DNA from: UBA4744 sp963717135
GTDB lineage: Bacteria > Actinomycetota > Acidimicrobiia > Spongiisociales > UBA4744
Direction of reading: 5' to 3'
DNA: 64,000 bases
Assembly (NCBI GenBank): GCA_963717135.1
Contig: CAVQVN010000005.1
Coordinates: forward strand, 1-64,000
In this document: positions 34,560-42,659 of the stretch, one piece after another
Layout of the letters: every line of letters starts with the position of its first letter
Position numbering within the stretch: the stretch's first letter is position 1
The notes under the pieces: generated by a model
What the model was told of the DNA's origin: nothing
Database searches by the model: none
Seen by the model: the letters and a program-made list of their open reading frames with translations, nothing else
Position numbers and translations under genes: made by a program

Positions 34560-35474
34560 GTGAAGAAGAACTCCCGCGTGCTTGCCGCCGGTCTTTCCGC
34601 CGTTTTGATGCTTGCGGCTGCCACCAACTCCTATGTTGTCAAGGGCGGGGACACGCTTTCGACGGTCGCCGAGGCTCAAGGCACGACTGTTGCGGCCCTC
34701 ATCGAGGCAAACGACATCTCGAATCCTGATCGGATCTACGTTGGTCAGGAGTTGATCATCCCTGGTTCCAACACGTATGTGGTGCGACCCGGAGACACAC
34801 TGGGAAGGATTGCCGAGAAGACGGGAACGACCGTAGCCGTGCTATCCGAGGCCAACGGCATCACCAACCCCAACCGCCTCTATGTGGGCACCCAGCTGCA
34901 GCTGACTGTGCCTGATCACACTTTCACGACCGAAACCGGTCAAGCAACCACGTATGTCGTGCAGACCGGCGACACCCTGGGGGGGATCGCGGCGCGCTAC
35001 GACACTTCCGTCTCCAGCCTCGTTGAACTCAATCGGCTCGCCAACGCCAATCTCATCCGGATTGGCGCGGTGCTCGTAATCGATGCGCCTGGTTGGTTGT
35101 GCCCCGTTGAAGGCGCCACTTTCTTCAACGACTGGGGGTTCCCCCGGTCGGGAGAACGATTCCATGAAGGGAACGACCTCTTCGCCCCTCTGGGCACACC
35201 CATCGTTGCGCCGATCGGCGGCAAACTGAACCAGGTGGTCGGCAACGTTGGTGGTTACCAGTTCAATCTGGAAGGCGACGATGGCCACCTCTACATCGGC
35301 TCACACATGGATCGCTTCGCCGCTGATGGCTATGTCCAAGCCGGCGACGTCATCGGATACGTTGGTGACAGCGGTAATGCCGTGGGTTCACGGCCCCATC
35401 TCCACTTTGAGATCCACGCCAACGGCCAGAACCCGGTCAACCCCTATCCCACCCTCGCCGAGGCATGCGGCTAG
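34560..35474 (+). CDS. Secreted LysM (three copies) and M23 endopeptidase
   Basis: The 304-residue protein has a signal peptide (about residues 1-22), three LysM repeats (YVVKGGDTLSTVAEAQG, YVVRPGDTLGRIAEKTG and YVVQTGDTLGGIAARYD) and a C-terminal M23 domain. Zinc ligands are in HEGNDLFAP and the HLHFEI pair. It should bind peptidoglycan and cleave its cross-bridges outside the cell. The GTG start follows GAGGAGGGG by 5 nt. Confidence 0.92.
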   Translation: MKKNSRVLAAGLSAVLMLAAATNSYVVKGGDTLSTVAEAQGTTVAALIEANDISNPDRIYVGQELIIPGSNTYVVRPGDTLGRIAEKTGTTVAVLSEANGITNPNRLYVGTQLQLTVPDHTFTTETGQATTYVVQTGDTLGGIAARYDTSVSSLVELNRLANANLIRIGAVLVIDAPGWLCPVEGATFFNDWGFPRSGERFHEGNDLFAPLGTPIVAPIGGKLNQVVGNVGGYQFNLEGDDGHLYIGSHMDRFAADGYVQAGDVIGYVGDSGNAVGSRPHLHFEIHANGQNPVNPYPTLAEACG

Positions 35475-35496
35475 GAAGTGGGATGGTCAAGCGATC

Positions 35497-37173
35497 TCAC
35501 TCTTCCAACACCAGTTCGCGAAGATGTGCCAAGCCCACCGGACCGGACCCAAGAACCCGGGAATGGAACTCTTTCAGATCGAACGACTCGGCCGCTCGGG
35601 CCCTCATCTCCTGACGCAGATCGAGGATCACCTTCTGTCCAACCTTGTAGGAGATGGCCTGGCCGGGCCATCCGAGATACCGGGTGACTTCGGAGATTGC
35701 GTAATCACGGTTGAGGAAAGCCATATCGGTGAGCATCTCCACCGCAGCCTCAAAAGTCCAGGCTTCACCGGGCCGAAACCCCGCATTGCCGGGGATGAGA
35801 TAGCCGAGGTGCATGCCGATATCGATTACCACCCGACAGGCCCGCAACATCTCTGCCGACAGCATCCCCAACTCGTATTCGGGCTTTTCCAGGTAACCGA
35901 ACTCTTTCATCAGCAGCTCGGCGTAGAGCGCCCACCCTTCCCCGTAGCCGGGATGCCAGACCAACAACCGGTGGAGACGGCTCAACCGATCGGCGAAAGA
36001 CACCTGAACCGCGCATTGCAGGTGATGCCCGGGAAACCCCTCGTGGTAGGCAGTACTCACCTCATCCCACAACGCGATGCTGCTCTGGTCGCCAAGGGAA
36101 TACCACACGGTTCCGGGACGCGAGAAGTTCTCGGAGGGCTGGACGTAGTAGGCGCCCAGTGACCCGCTGGGCGGTGCGATCTTAACGTCGAGGCGCTTGG
36201 CCGGTTCCGGTATATCGAAATGAGTTCCATCGAGTTCGGCAAGGGCGGCCTCTTGTCGATGCTTCATGATCTCAACGAACTGGACCTGACTCGAAGCGCA
36301 CCGGGCCGGGTCCGTCTTCAACACCCGAATGACTTGCGCCAGGGAAACGCTCGAATCGACCTGATCGGCAATCGCCACCATGCGCCGATGAAGCGCAGCC
36401 ACCTCCGCCCATCCCCACTCGTATATCTCGTCGGGGTCGATAGCCATACCGAGGAACTTCCGGGCGTGTCGCAGGTAACGATCGATCCCCACACCGTCTT
36501 CGACGGGAGCATCCGGAAGGTAATCCAGTTCGAGAAATCCGCCGAGCTTGGCGAACGACTCTCGAGCCGACCGGGAAGCGGCCTCGATACGCGCCTCGAG
36601 TGCCCCCGACTCGGCGCCGCCCCAGCCGCGAAACCGGTCCGGAACCGAAGCGAAGAAGGAACCATCACCGGCATTGATGCCGGCTTCCACTATGCCGGCC
36701 AGGACTTGCCGGCGGGCCGCCTGCAGACCTTTCTGTTGCCCGGCCTGGAGTGTCCTTTGATAACCGCCCATCACCTCAGGGAGTGTCTCCATCCGAGTTG
36801 CAATGTTCTCCCAACCGGCCAGCGTCGAGCTATCCATGTGGTCGAACACCTGGCGAATGTTCTGCAGCGGCGAGGCAACCGTGTTGAGGTCACCCAAATC
36901 GTCTTCGTTTGCGATCGCGTCTAGGTGCTCTTCGAGATATTCTCGGCCCACACGAGTTGCCAGCCGTTCCCAGCGGTCCTGACTCACCACCAGGCCCGCG
37001 AAATCCTGCCGGTACCGGCCCAGCATGGCTCGCCGGTTCTCGATGCCCTCCGGGCTCAGGTCATCCCACAGGTGATCGAAGCCATCGACTCCGATGTGGG
37101 TAGCCTCGATCGGAGACAAGGCGACGATATCGTCGACGAGACGATCGCTGAGGTCGAACACATTCTCGGTCAT
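35497..37173 (-). CDS. DUF885 family putative metallopeptidase
   Basis: The 558-residue protein matches the DUF885 family. The zinc site is probably the AYHEGFPGHHLQ segment, with a glutamate ligand later in GYGEGWALYAE, as in the HExxH clan. Members hydrolyse peptides, but the specificity here is unknown. No signal peptide is present. It overlaps the stop of the glycosidase gene by four bases (ATGA), so the two are one operon, with the glycosidase first. Confidence 0.85.
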   Translation of the reverse strand: MTENVFDLSDRLVDDIVALSPIEATHIGVDGFDHLWDDLSPEGIENRRAMLGRYRQDFAGLVVSQDRWERLATRVGREYLEEHLDAIANEDDLGDLNTVASPLQNIRQVFDHMDSSTLAGWENIATRMETLPEVMGGYQRTLQAGQQKGLQAARRQVLAGIVEAGINAGDGSFFASVPDRFRGWGGAESGALEARIEAASRSARESFAKLGGFLELDYLPDAPVEDGVGIDRYLRHARKFLGMAIDPDEIYEWGWAEVAALHRRMVAIADQVDSSVSLAQVIRVLKTDPARCASSQVQFVEIMKHRQEAALAELDGTHFDIPEPAKRLDVKIAPPSGSLGAYYVQPSENFSRPGTVWYSLGDQSSIALWDEVSTAYHEGFPGHHLQCAVQVSFADRLSRLHRLLVWHPGYGEGWALYAELLMKEFGYLEKPEYELGMLSAEMLRACRVVIDIGMHLGYLIPGNAGFRPGEAWTFEAAVEMLTDMAFLNRDYAISEVTRYLGWPGQAISYKVGQKVILDLRQEMRARAAESFDLKEFHSRVLGSGPVGLAHLRELVLEE

Positions 37174-38354
37174 GGCTTCTCCAAGCCGACCGATCCGTTG
37201 CGGCGGGCGAGGTCTCCAAGCCAGCGTGCACTCGGTTTGACCGTCCGCCGCTGATCAGCGCGATCGACTCCGATCAATCCAAAAGTCGGCCCGTAGCCGA
37301 ACGCCCACTCAAAATTGTCGAGTGCACTCCAATACGTGTAGGCGCGCACCTCGATTCCATTCTGGAGGGCCCGGCGGACGCCGAGCAGAGCTCTCCGAAC
37401 GTATTCAATCCGCCGGCTGTCATCTGTCGTGGCAATGCCGTTCTCTGTGACCAGCACCGGGATGTTTCCGGTCTCATTCCAGGCTCGACGGATGGTGGCC
37501 TCCAACGCCTCCGGCCAGAACTCGTATCCCATCAGAGTGGTCTCGACCCCAGCTTCAGGGCCGAGTTGGCCGGCCGGACCCACCCGGTTCCGGGTGTAGG
37601 TCTGCACACCGATGAAGTCGTCGCCCCGGGCTGCCTCCAGGAACACATCCTCGTAGGGTCCCCGCAACGCCGCGACCGAATCTTCTCCGCCTTCGAGGGT
37701 GACCCACTCACTCATGGCTAGGGTCAAGCCGGCCTGGGCCCCGGCGGCACGGACGATCTCAACCGCCCGCCGGTGGGCTTCGATGAAGGTCCGGTTGGCT
37801 GCTTCTCGACGGGTGACATCATGCTCACCAGGTGGGAAGAGACCGACGAGATATCCCATGGTGGCGACCACGTTGGGTTCATTGAGAGTGCAGACCAATC
37901 CGACCTGATCACCGATCCTCGCCATGACCCGCTCCGCATATCGGGCGAACAGATCGGCGGTGTCCGGGTTGGCCCACCCACCCCGGGCCGCCACCCAGCG
38001 AGGCGTGGTGAAGTGGTGGAGGGTCACTATCGGTTCCAGTCCAGCCTCCCGACAGGCGGCGACCACACCTTCGTAGTGCGCCAATGCCGCGTTGGAGAAC
38101 TCACCGTCTTCCGGTTCAATTCGGCTCCACTCCAATGAGAAGCGGTACATGTTGAATCCCAGTTCCGCCAGAAGCCCGACATCTTCTCTATAGCGGTGGT
38201 AGTGGTCGCAGGCATCACCGCTTGGCTCGATACAGGACGAGGCCGGATCGTGTTCCCAGGCCCACCAATCATTGTTCCAATTGCCCCCCTCGACTTGGTG
38301 AGCAGCGGTGGCGGTACCCCACAGAAAGCCTTTTGGAAACGGAAGATTGTCCAT
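37170..38354 (-). CDS. Glycoside hydrolase family 1 (beta-glucosidase type)
   Basis: The 394-residue protein is a GH1 beta/alpha barrel. It opens with FPKGFLWGTATAAHQVEGG. The acid/base is the glutamate in CTLNEPNVV and the nucleophile that in VLVTENGIA; the sugar-binding SALDNFEWAFGY is close to the C-terminus. It hydrolyses beta-linked glycosides, perhaps glucose or galactose. It is shorter than most family members (about 440), mainly by loops. The ATG at 38354 begins the MDNLPFPKGF block; the frame itself is open to 38450. Co-operonic with the DUF885 peptidase. Confidence 0.9.
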   Translation of the reverse strand: MDNLPFPKGFLWGTATAAHQVEGGNWNNDWWAWEHDPASSCIEPSGDACDHYHRYREDVGLLAELGFNMYRFSLEWSRIEPEDGEFSNAALAHYEGVVAACREAGLEPIVTLHHFTTPRWVAARGGWANPDTADLFARYAERVMARIGDQVGLVCTLNEPNVVATMGYLVGLFPPGEHDVTRREAANRTFIEAHRRAVEIVRAAGAQAGLTLAMSEWVTLEGGEDSVAALRGPYEDVFLEAARGDDFIGVQTYTRNRVGPAGQLGPEAGVETTLMGYEFWPEALEATIRRAWNETGNIPVLVTENGIATTDDSRRIEYVRRALLGVRRALQNGIEVRAYTYWSALDNFEWAFGYGPTFGLIGVDRADQRRTVKPSARWLGDLARRNGSVGLEKP

Positions 38355-38488
38355 TTTCTCGACACTAGTGCGGACCCCGGTCACCACCAACACAACAGGT
38401 AGGTCGGCCAGGTAAGACGGACCAAAGTCTCTGCTGAGGGGTGCCGGCAACGGGGTAGGCTTCGACCGACCACCCTCTGGAGGCTCTA

Positions 38489-41434
38489 ATGCCGGAAGGC
38501 AAAAAGTTCAGCGAGGCACTCGACTACCACTCCAGGGGGCGACCCGGCAAGGTGGAAATCAGGACCACCAAACCCACCGCGACGCAGCACGACCTCAGTC
38601 TCGCCTACACGCCGGGTGTAGCCGAGCCTTGCCTCGAGATCGAGGCGAATCCCGACCTCGGATACAAGTACACCAACAAAGGGAATCTCGTGGCCGTCGT
38701 CAGCAACGGGTCGGCCGTGCTCGGCCTAGGAAACATCGGCCCGCTGGCCGGGAAGCCGGTTATGGAGGGCAAGGGGGTTCTCTTCAAGCGGTTCGCCGAT
38801 ATCGACGTCTTTGACATCGAGATCGACGCGACCGAGGTGGCCGACATCATCCGCTTTTGCGAGATGCTGGCGCCCACCGTGGGTGGCATCAATCTGGAAG
38901 ACATCAAGGCCCCCGAATGCTTCGAGGTCGAGGAAACCTTGAAGGAGCGATTGAACATACCCGTTTTCCATGATGACCAGCACGGCACGGCCATCATCGC
39001 CGGGGCCGGTTTCCTGAACGCCCTCGAACTCACGGGACGCAATATCAACGAGACCACAATCGTGTTGAGTGGGGCAGGCGCAGCCGGTATCGCGTGTGCA
39101 AAATTCTTCGAGGCGCTCGGCGTCAAAAAAGAGAACATGATTCTGTGCGATTCGCAGGGTGTCGTGTACCGGGGCCGCACCGAAGGTATGAACCCCTACA
39201 AGGCAGCGTTTGCCGCCGACACGAAGGCACGCACCCTGGCCGACGCGATGGCCGGAGTCGATGTCTTCATCGGCGTGTCAGTAGCCGGCGCCGTAACCCC
39301 CGAGATGGTGAAGTCGATGGCCGACCGACCCATCATCTTCGCGCTGGCCAATCCCAATCCGGAGATTCCCTATGACGAGGCCAGGAAGGCCCGACCGGAC
39401 GCCATCGTTGCGACCGGACGCAGCGACTATCCCAACCAGGTCAACAACGTGCTGGGGTTTCCCTTCATCTTTCGCGGCGCGCTGGACGTACGGGCGGCCG
39501 GCATCTCCGAGGGAATGAAGGTCGCCGCCGCCACGGCGCTGGCCAAGTTGACCAAAGAGCCTGTATCCGACGTCGTGCTCGATGCTTACCAGCTCGAACA
39601 CCTGACCTTTGGACCCGACTACATCATCCCCAAGCCATTCGATCCGCGGGTGCTCTGGTACGTCGCCCCGACCGTGGCAATGGCGGCAACCCGCGAGGGT
39701 ATCGCGGCCCGCCCCTTGGTCGACGAGGACGAGTATCGCGAGGAGTTGAAGGCTCGATTCCAAGCCTCCTACGGTCTCATGCACAGCGTCACCGTCAAGG
39801 CTCGCCAGCTGCCAAGGCGCGTGGTTTTTCCCCACGCCGCCGACGACCGCATCATCCGAGCGGCCCGCCGGGTGGCCGACGAGAGGATCGGCACGCCGAT
39901 TCTCCTCGCCCCGGTTGCCGACATCGAACGGTTGGCAGCCGAGATCGAAGTTCCCATACACGGAGTCGAAATCATCGACATCCGCGAACAGGAGACCAAC
40001 CGTCGCCGCTACGCCAAAGCCCTGTTCGGCTTGCGGCGTCGCAAGGGCATGACCCTCGACGATGCGAATCGAGCGGTTCTGAACCCGGACATGTACGCCG
40101 CCATGATGGTGAAGGAGGGAGACGCGGAAGCGGTCATGGGCGGACTGACCACCTACTACGCCGACACGATCCGCCCGGCACTGCAGGTAATGCCTCTGGA
40201 ACGCGGCCGGACGATTGTCAGCGCCATCTACATCATGATCGTGGGCGGCCGCCCCTATTTCTTTGCCGATTGCGCGGTGAACATCACCCCGACGGCGGAG
40301 CAACTGGCCGAGATCGCCCTTTCCACCGCCGCTACGGCACTGCGCAAGTTCGATGTGCGGCCGCGGGTAGCCATGATCAGCTACAGCAACTTCGGGAGCG
40401 CGGCGGGAGAGGAACCCACCCGCATCAGAGAGGCCGTTCGCATCTGCCGGGAGAAGGCTCCCGAGTTGCCGCTTGACGGCGAGATGCATGCCGATACCGC
40501 GGTTATTGGCGATTTACTCCAGAAGCGTCACCCGTTCAACGTCTTGGGACGGGACGCCAACATCCTTGTGTTCCCGAACCTCACAGCCGCCAACGCTGCC
40601 TACAAGCTGTTGCACACGCTGGGTGGAGCTGAGGTTATCGGGCCGATCCTCACCGGATTGTCCAAATCGGTCCACGTCCTCCAACGGGATGCCACGGTGG
40701 GCGACATCGTCAACCTCACCGCGATCGCGGTGCTGGATGCCCAGCGGAAGAGCGGTGTTACTTCCGAACTCGATCCACCCGGAAGCGACTTTCACCATCG
40801 CTTGCTCTTGCTCGGCCCTCCCGGTGGTGGGAAAGGGACCCAGGCCACCCGGCTGGCAGTTGAGCTCAACATCCCGCATATCGCCACCGGCGATCTGCTT
40901 CGAGTGGCCGTGGCCGAGGACTCGGAGCTCGGTCGAAAGGCCAAGCGATACATGGACGGCGGTCAACTCGTACCCGACGACTTGGTGATCAAGATGCTGG
41001 CCGAACGGCTCAACAAACCTGACGCCAAGCGGGGGTTCGTCCTCGACGGATTCCCCCGGACCACCGCTCAGGCTGAGGCTCTGGATCAGGTGCTTGGCTA
41101 CGACGGGTTGGAGGTGGTGGCGGTGATCGACGTACCACCCGACGAAATCGTGAAGCGAGTCGCCGGCCGTCGCTCGTGCGCGGCCGGCCACATCTTCAAC
41201 GTCGTGTCCAAACCGCCGGAAGTAGAGGGCGTTTGCGACATTTGCGGAGATCCTCTCCTGCAACGACCGGATGACGCTGAAGAAGTGGTGCGTACCAGGT
41301 TGGAGGTCTATGAAGAACAGATTGCTCCCCTCATCCGGTTCTATGAGGCGCGTGGATTGGTTCGATCTGTCAACGGTCTGGGGAAACCGGATGAGGTCTA
41401 TCCACGGGTAGTGGCCGTACTGGAAAAAGTCTGA
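38489..41434 (+). CDS. Fusion: NADP-dependent malic enzyme - PTA-like domain - adenylate kinase
   Basis: One unbroken 981-residue frame encodes three regions. First is a MaeB-type malic enzyme (about 1-425): LAYTPGVAEPC, the NGSAVLGLGNIG loop, metal site in LEDIKAPECFE, FHDDQHGTA and the Rossmann SGAGAAGIA. Next is the phosphate acetyltransferase-like domain that regulates MaeB (about 430-755). Last is a complete adenylate kinase (about 770-980), with P-loop LGPPGGGKGTQ, ATGDLLR, the DGFPRTTAQAE segment and a LID that has a zinc-finger-like Cys pattern (CAAGH and CDICGD). The residue before the P-loop strand, normally the start Met, is Arg. There is no ATG or GTG with a ribosome site at the junction; the TTG at 40802 is not preceded by one. 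The malic enzyme start has GGAGG 5 nt before ATG. MaeB normally ends near 760, and adk lies elsewhere in most genomes. Whether another adk exists is not known. Confidence 0.93.
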   Translation: MPEGKKFSEALDYHSRGRPGKVEIRTTKPTATQHDLSLAYTPGVAEPCLEIEANPDLGYKYTNKGNLVAVVSNGSAVLGLGNIGPLAGKPVMEGKGVLFKRFADIDVFDIEIDATEVADIIRFCEMLAPTVGGINLEDIKAPECFEVEETLKERLNIPVFHDDQHGTAIIAGAGFLNALELTGRNINETTIVLSGAGAAGIACAKFFEALGVKKENMILCDSQGVVYRGRTEGMNPYKAAFAADTKARTLADAMAGVDVFIGVSVAGAVTPEMVKSMADRPIIFALANPNPEIPYDEARKARPDAIVATGRSDYPNQVNNVLGFPFIFRGALDVRAAGISEGMKVAAATALAKLTKEPVSDVVLDAYQLEHLTFGPDYIIPKPFDPRVLWYVAPTVAMAATREGIAARPLVDEDEYREELKARFQASYGLMHSVTVKARQLPRRVVFPHAADDRIIRAARRVADERIGTPILLAPVADIERLAAEIEVPIHGVEIIDIREQETNRRRYAKALFGLRRRKGMTLDDANRAVLNPDMYAAMMVKEGDAEAVMGGLTTYYADTIRPALQVMPLERGRTIVSAIYIMIVGGRPYFFADCAVNITPTAEQLAEIALSTAATALRKFDVRPRVAMISYSNFGSAAGEEPTRIREAVRICREKAPELPLDGEMHADTAVIGDLLQKRHPFNVLGRDANILVFPNLTAANAAYKLLHTLGGAEVIGPILTGLSKSVHVLQRDATVGDIVNLTAIAVLDAQRKSGVTSELDPPGSDFHHRLLLLGPPGGGKGTQATRLAVELNIPHIATGDLLRVAVAEDSELGRKAKRYMDGGQLVPDDLVIKMLAERLNKPDAKRGFVLDGFPRTTAQAEALDQVLGYDGLEVVAVIDVPPDEIVKRVAGRRSCAAGHIFNVVSKPPEVEGVCDICGDPLLQRPDDAEEVVRTRLEVYEEQIAPLIRFYEARGLVRSVNGLGKPDEVYPRVVAVLEKV

Positions 41435-41443
41435 CCTAGACCA

Positions 41444-42580
41444 CTAGATACCGGCAACCGAGTCGTCGATCAAGAGATCGACGACCCGGTGCAGAGCGGT
41501 TTCCTCGTCCGCTCCGCCGTCGAGCGCCTCTCGATATGCCCGGAGTTGTCGATCGGCACTCGTTCCGCGCGCCACGATCTCCCGAGCGTGTTCCACCTCA
41601 GCCACACATCCGAGCTCGACTGCATCATCGTGGACGAGGTCGATCAGCTCCTCGACTAGTTCTGGGTAGGGAACCAGCGCTCCAATCCCGAAGTCCATCA
41701 GCGAACCTTCGATTCCGTATCTCTGTGCCCGCCAGATGTTCTCTTCGACGAGCATGTCGGCATACGTTCTCCACCGTTGATTGACCCGTCGGCGCCGGTA
41801 CAACATGTGCAGAAGGGAAAGGTAGATAGAGGCGACGGTGATGCCATCGTCGATGGTTGTGCAGATGTCGGCTATCCGCATCTCCAGCGTCGGATACCGG
41901 TCGCTGGGCCGGATATCCCACCACAGTTTGGTGGCGTCCTCGATCAAACCCGCTTCAACCAGAACGTTGACGTGACGTCGATACTCGCTCCAGCTGTTGA
42001 AGGCTTCGGGCAATCCGGTCCGGGGGAGAGCCTTGAAGACACTCATTCGATAGCTTTTCAATCCGGTTCTGTTGCCGTGCCAGAAGGGCGATGAGGCGGA
42101 GAGGGCCAGAAGGTGAGGGAGGAAGTACGACACCTGATTCATCAGATCGATACGAAGATCGTCGTCTCCGATTCCCACATGTACATGCATACCGCAGATG
42201 ACCAGCCGCCGAACCACGCTCTGGAGATCTTCGGCCAGGATGTGGTAGCGCTCGTTGTCGGTGGTCAACTGATCGCCCCACTCTGCGAAGGGGTGAGTGG
42301 AAGCGGCGATCATGGCGAAGCCATGGTGCTCGGCCACCTCGGCAACACCTCTCCGTAGTCGGGCGAGATCCTGGCGAGCTTCTTGAACGTTTGTGCAGAT
42401 TCGAGTACCCACCTCGATTTGGGAACGCAAGAATTCGTGGCCAACCTGATTTCCCAGCCGCTGCACGGCATCCTTCATCACCGTCTCGGGCGGATCTTCG
42501 ACCAGATTGCGCGTGGACCGATCCACCAGGAGGTACTCCTCTTCGATGCCGATGGTGAACTCGGGTTTGGGGATTGCCAC
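41444..42580 (-). CDS. Carboxylate-amine ligase (YbdK / GCS2-like)
   Basis: The 378-residue protein belongs to the glutamate-cysteine ligase 2 group. TIGIEEEYLLVD forms the metal/ATP strand, followed by ICGMHVHVGI and SPFWHGNRTGLKSYRM. YbdK-type enzymes have weak gamma-glutamylcysteine ligase activity; others make ergothioneine or mycothiol-related amides. The GTG at 42580 is preceded by GGGAGG at 7 nt and gives the family length (about 370), so it is preferred over the upstream open frame. It faces the malic enzyme fusion gene, with 9 bases between the stops. Confidence 0.85.
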   Translation of the reverse strand: MAIPKPEFTIGIEEEYLLVDRSTRNLVEDPPETVMKDAVQRLGNQVGHEFLRSQIEVGTRICTNVQEARQDLARLRRGVAEVAEHHGFAMIAASTHPFAEWGDQLTTDNERYHILAEDLQSVVRRLVICGMHVHVGIGDDDLRIDLMNQVSYFLPHLLALSASSPFWHGNRTGLKSYRMSVFKALPRTGLPEAFNSWSEYRRHVNVLVEAGLIEDATKLWWDIRPSDRYPTLEMRIADICTTIDDGITVASIYLSLLHMLYRRRRVNQRWRTYADMLVEENIWRAQRYGIEGSLMDFGIGALVPYPELVEELIDLVHDDAVELGCVAEVEHAREIVARGTSADRQLRAYREALDGGADEETALHRVVDLLIDDSVAGI

Positions 42581-42659
42581 GGTCGCGCCTCCCGCCGTTC
42601 GGAATTCAACAAGATAGCGAACAAGCGACGATGAGGTCGGGCTGGACCGATCAGCCGTC

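Noticed and set aside
40740..40810. A separate adenylate kinase gene start inside the malic enzyme frame
   Set aside because: No ATG or GTG with a ribosome site at the junction; only a TTG without one.
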